Notes under the pieces: generated by a model
What the model saw: the letters and a program-made list of their open reading frames with translations, nothing else
Databases searched by the model: none
Told to the model about the DNA's origin: nothing
Made by a program: the position numbers and the translations under genes
In this document: positions 27,211 to 30,408 of the stretch, piece by piece
Layout of the letters: the number at the start of each line of letters is the position of its first letter
Position numbering within the stretch: position 1 is the stretch's first letter
Assembly: GCA_023375785.1 (NCBI GenBank)
Contig: SZWC01023408.1
Coordinates: 9,822-40,229, forward strand
Length of the DNA stretch: 30,408 bases
Origin: Penium margaritaceum
Lineage: Eukaryota; Streptophyta; Zygnematophyceae; Desmidiales; Peniaceae
Direction of reading: 5' to 3'

Positions 27211-28884
27211 ATGCGTTGCTCAGTGCAGAGCATGCCTAGGCTTTGGACGCTGCCCCTCAGGGCAGTGTTGCAGAGTGTCACGCGGCGTCTGGTGTCGCTC
27301 CCCCTTGCACCTGCGCCTACTACGGCTCGGCAGGCTCGCATGGCCCCTGATGCTCAGCGCTGGGAAGCTGCCATGCGAGACGAGCTTAAGGCCTTGGATG
27401 ACCATGTTGTCTACGAGCTGGTAGATCTGCCACTAGGACGCAAGGCCATTGATACATGGTGGGTGTTCCGCCGCAAGTACAAGCCCGATGGTATCCTGGA
27501 CAAGTACAAGGCTCGTCTTACCGCAAAGGACTTCTCATAAGTCCCTGGCATTGACTTCGATGAGACCTTTGCACCAGTCGGGTGCTACACCACAACATGA
27601 GCGCTACTGAGCCTTGTCGCTCAGCATGATTGGGAGCTGGAGCAGATGGACGTGAACAACGCTTTCCTACATGGTCAGCTGGATGAGGAAATCTACATGG
27701 TCCAGCCTCCAGGCTTCTCCGATGGCACCAACAGGGTTTGGCGCCTGTGTAAGGTCCTCTACGGCCTGAAGCAGTCACCTTGATACTGGAATCAGGAGAT
27801 CACATCAACTCTGGAGAAGGGTGGGTACAAGCGCAGCACAGTTGACCCATCTCTCTTCGTCACCACTGGCTCAGATCCTTTTGTCGCCATCCTTGTTTAT
27901 GTCGACGACCTACTGATTGCGCCACCTAGCCAGGAGGCTGTTAAAGTGGTCAAGTCACTGCTGCAGTTGACGTACAAAATGAAGGACCTTGGGCTGGCCC
28001 GCGTCTTCCTGGGGATGGAGCTGGAGCGCGACCACTCTCGGCGAGTGCTCCATGTCCACCAAGCAGCGTACGTTCGTACTCTTGGTGAGCGCTTTGCTCC
28101 CTTGCTCGCAGCAGTGCCCATGGCGTCCATGCCCATGACCCCAGCTGGTCAGAGGCTATTGAGGACAGTGGACATGTCAAAGCTAGGGGAGACGATTGAT
28201 GTGACTGACTATTTGCGCGTGGTTGGGTCTCTCATGTACCTTGCAACCACAACCAGTGCAGACGTTGCCTTCGCTGTGAACTTTCTTACAAAGTTCTCCC
28301 AGTGCGCTTGTGCATGACATATGGAGGCAGCGCTGCGTGTGGTGTGATACGCGCTGTCCACTACTCGAACAGGTCTCTATTATCGGGCACAACCGTCTAT
28401 GGTAGTGGAGGGCTACACTGACAGTGACTGGGCTCACAATGCTGATGCACGTAGCCGCACTGGCTATATTCTCCTTGTTGGGGGACCTGCTGTGTCGTGG
28501 AGAAGTGGTAAGCAGGGATGCGCGGCCGAAAGTTCCAGCGAAGCAGAGTATGTTGCGTTAGGTGCAGGCACGTGTGAAAGCATCTGGTTATGTCAACTTT
28601 TGCGGCAGCTGCGTGTACCCATACGTTGCATCACACTGCATTGTGACAACCAGAGCACCAAGGCAATTATAGAACATGATGGCATGCACCACACACGCAC
28701 AAAGCATATCAACGTTGAGCATCATTTTGTGCGTGAGCGTGTTGCCGCAGGTGATGTCCAGATTGTCTGGATTGACACCCGACAGCAGAGAGCTGACTTC
28801 CTCACGAAGGCACTCAGTAGCAACGTCTTTAAGGTAGCATTCCACGCCGTTGGTCTTCTTTGTGCGCGTGATGGTCCTGGCTGA
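27211..28884 (+). pseudogene. reverse transcriptase and RNase H of copia C
   Basis: One frame from about 27300 to the natural end at 28884. RT motifs are RKAIDTWWVFRRKYKPDG, KARLTAKDFS, FAPVG, MDVNNAFLHGQLDEE, YMVQPPGF, LYGLKQSP, YVDD at 27898-27909, and MKDLGLARVFLGMELE. RNase H has GYTDSDWAH, SSSEAEYVALGAG, LHCDNQSTKA and HTRTKHINVEHHF. Five stops interrupt it: TAA 27538-27540 and TGA at 27598-27600, 27781-27783, 28315-28317 and 28345-28347. Each fits a single C-to-T change from CAA or CGA. Otherwise the catalytic residues are complete. The frame left of 27300 is shifted. Confidence 0.92.
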
Positions 28885-28983
28885 GTTACCTGCCGTGTGC
28901 TCTTGTGTACAGTCCATCGTGTGTCACGTCTTGTGACCCTTGTCCCTGTGTGTGTGTCTACGTGTGTGTCGGCTGCGGGTCAT

Positions 28984-28990
28984 GGGGGAG
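28984..28990 (+). other. polypurine tract of copia C
   Basis: GGGGGAG directly precedes the TGTTGG of the 3' LTR, the expected site for plus-strand priming. The stretch 28885-28983 is the 3' untranslated part of the element. Confidence 0.65.
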
Positions 28991-29409
28991 TGTTGGTTTA
29001 TGGCATGTGGTGACCTCTGGCCCGTTGCACACTCCACACTCACTTATGGAGGTGAATGAGCAAGAAGACTGTCTTCAGACAACGCCTCCATCGCGGTTGG
29101 TGATCAGTAGACCCACCATGCAGCAGCCCGTGGCATCGGCACAATCTTGTGCCTTGGTAAACATTGTTTGTGACAATGGTACTCGGGTTCATCCTGGATC
29201 TTGCTCTTGCTGGTCCTGACTCGAGATATTAGATAGCAAAATATTCCTGGGGGGGCTTGCCAACTCCTAGCACGGTGGGGGGGCGCCGAGAGCGAGATCA
29301 AACTCGCTGCTTGCTCGTTCTTGGTTCCCACCATGTCACCTAGATAGGGTGCACCGTGTGACTCAATGCTTTTTAGCGACTTCTCACTCAATGTCGACTT
29401 CGCCATCCA
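28991..29409 (+). repeat. 3' LTR of copia C
   Basis: 419 bp, TGTTGG...ATCCA. It differs from the 5' LTR at about 27 positions, mostly transitions, and by one- or two-base indels in G/T runs. Confidence 0.9.
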
Positions 29410-29599
29410 TGGCTGTCTTGCCTATCACAGTTGCTGCTCCCCATGTTTCTTACTTCTAGGTTGCTTGCCGCTTCCTACAGAAGACCGGTGGCCGGTGACG
29501 ACGGGTGCCCTGAAGACTCTCGTGTTTTTATATTCATGTTGTGGGACAGCACATAGACGTGCAGCCTATCAGGACGTAGAACTTGTTGATGCGGTCATT

Positions 29600-29920
29600 T
29601 TGGTTCAAACGGCTCGTCGTTCTGACGTGTCTGTAGGGAGTTATGGCCAAAACTGTGTTTTTGCCATTGTTTTATCCTGCTGAAAAATAACGCCCTTGTG
29701 CGCCGCGTGTGTGTACATCCACTAGGGCCGTGACACTATTTAGGTTGTCCAGGCCTCAGTTGTCACCTCTCTCTGCACAATTCAACATTTGCAGCTTCCG
29801 ACACTTGTGTTTGTGTCCCTAGCCAACCCCTTGCTGTTCTCACCTCCACCTCTGTGTGCTAGTGAGTTAGCTGGTCGGCTTGTACTGCCACACCAGCGAC
29901 AGCAGTGCTAGGAAGCTGTC
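29600..29920 (-). repeat. dispersed repeat, inverted relative to 5165-5480
   Basis: On the minus strand it repeats the block order of 5165-5480 (AGCTTCCTAGCAC, GGTTGGCTAGG with ACAAACA, CACAGTTTTGGCCATAACTC, CAGACA, TCAGAACG). Together with the TATA-like box further right it may be the transcribed part of an unrelated LTR read leftward. Nothing is recognised in 29410-29599. Confidence 0.55.
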
Positions 29921-30130
29921 TTTCATGGTATCTGTTGGCCTGAGGGTGAGTGTGCACCCTGGAGGGTCCCTAGCAATGGCTGGTTCACACCACCAACTGT
30001 TTTTGGAGAGACTGAAACTGTAAAGGCAACTGGTTTCAAGGATGGCAGATAACTGGTCAGAGAGTGAGGCAATAGTTGTGGCCTCAATTTACTGGGAATG
30101 AACACTTTTTCAAGGCTCACAAGCAGTGGC

Positions 30131-30384
30131 ATTTTATAGCCACTGATCTAAGCTTTTCCAGAACACCAAAGCATGCCAGATTTGAAGCTTCCTAGCAGAT
30201 TCTATGGCTTCTAGAGTGTCTATTGGTAGGCTATCCTTTTTCCCACCTAGGAAGGCATCCCTTCCCTCCTCTAGAAGGTTTTGCCCCTTCCTAGATTCCT
30301 CAGCTTGCTTCTAGTAGGAGGGAAGGTGTCCAGACGACCAAGACACCTCTAGATGCCTTGTAGGACAAGTCACCCCTTCTAGAA
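30131..30384 (-). promoter_or_regulatory. possible leftward promoter: TATA box and TTCTAGAA elements
   Basis: On the minus strand CTATAAAATGCC sits near 30129-30140. Upstream of it (30200-30384 in plus coordinates) are repeated TTCTAGA-type sites near 30205, 30268, 30309, 30349 and a perfect TTCTAGAA at 30377-30384, which fits the heat-shock element core TTCnnGAA. Together with the repeat at 29600-29920 this looks like U3, R and leader of an LTR in minus orientation. Confidence 0.4.
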
Positions 30385-30408
30385 GGTGTGCCACCTTCCT
30401 GGACCCTC

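Larger units (their letters stand above)
21661..29409 (+). mobile_element. Ty1/copia retrotransposon C, full length
   Basis: Two LTRs of about 420 bp flank a leader, an extra alanine-rich ORF, gag, protease, integrase, RT and RNase H on the plus strand. A polypurine tract precedes the 3' LTR. LTRs differ at about 27 positions by eye (about 6 percent) plus small indels. Frameshifts and several stops make it non-autonomous. It belongs to the same family as element A. No target duplication is seen: GAAGA on the left, TGGCT on the right. Confidence 0.92.

Noticed and set aside
1-30408. CRISPR array, prophage or bacterial operon
   Set aside because: No spaced direct repeats of the right size, and the spliced transposase and copia/MULE content show a eukaryotic genome.

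Overview
The window is nuclear DNA of a eukaryote, most likely from the green-plant lineage, and almost every base I can interpret belongs to transposable elements. Three Ty1/copia LTR retrotransposons (domain order gag, protease, integrase, reverse transcriptase, RNase H) and one very large Mutator-like DNA element (MULE) are visible. The MULE transposase has a textbook 92-nt GT-AG intron, which rules out a bacterium. I cannot name the species, and I see no convincing host gene, rRNA, tRNA or CRISPR array.

Layout. 1-3401 (minus strand) is copia element A, cut by the left window edge: a nearly unbroken gag-pol frame, preceded by an extra alanine-rich ORF. 3402-5549 is non-coding sequence with 105-121 bp tandem repeats and a perfect 21-bp GC-rich hairpin. 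5550-5823 is a fragment of an LTR of family B. 5833-21382 is the MULE, about 15.5 kb, with subrepeat-bearing terminal inverted repeats and a 9-bp target duplication (8 of 9 matching). Inside it, 6289-15581 (minus strand) is a complete but decayed copia element B with LTRs of about 830-850 bp, a glutamine-rich gag start, a CTG/CAG-rich leader and a 21-copy 36-bp coding repeat between integrase and reverse transcriptase. The MULE's own sequence resumes at about 15584 and carries the spliced transposase gene (17536-19886, minus strand). 21661-29409 (plus strand) is copia element C, of the same family as A, with two LTRs of about 420 bp and all pol domains, broken by frameshifts and stops. 29410-30408 is mainly a regulatory-looking sequence, related in inverted orientation to 5165-5480.

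History and behaviour. A family-B LTR was hit by the MULE, and a family-B element then inserted into the MULE. Most internal stops whose ancestral codon can be guessed look like C-to-T (or G-to-A) changes, as expected from methylated silenced DNA. The most unusual items are: (1) an extra hydrophobic alanine-rich ORF between the 5' LTR and gag, found in both A and C; (2) a MULE transposase with a long open frame whose two catalytic Asp positions read Asn and two zinc-ligand Cys positions read Tyr; (3) the in-frame 36-bp minisatellite in element B; (4) a row of TGACGTCA palindromes in element B's leader.
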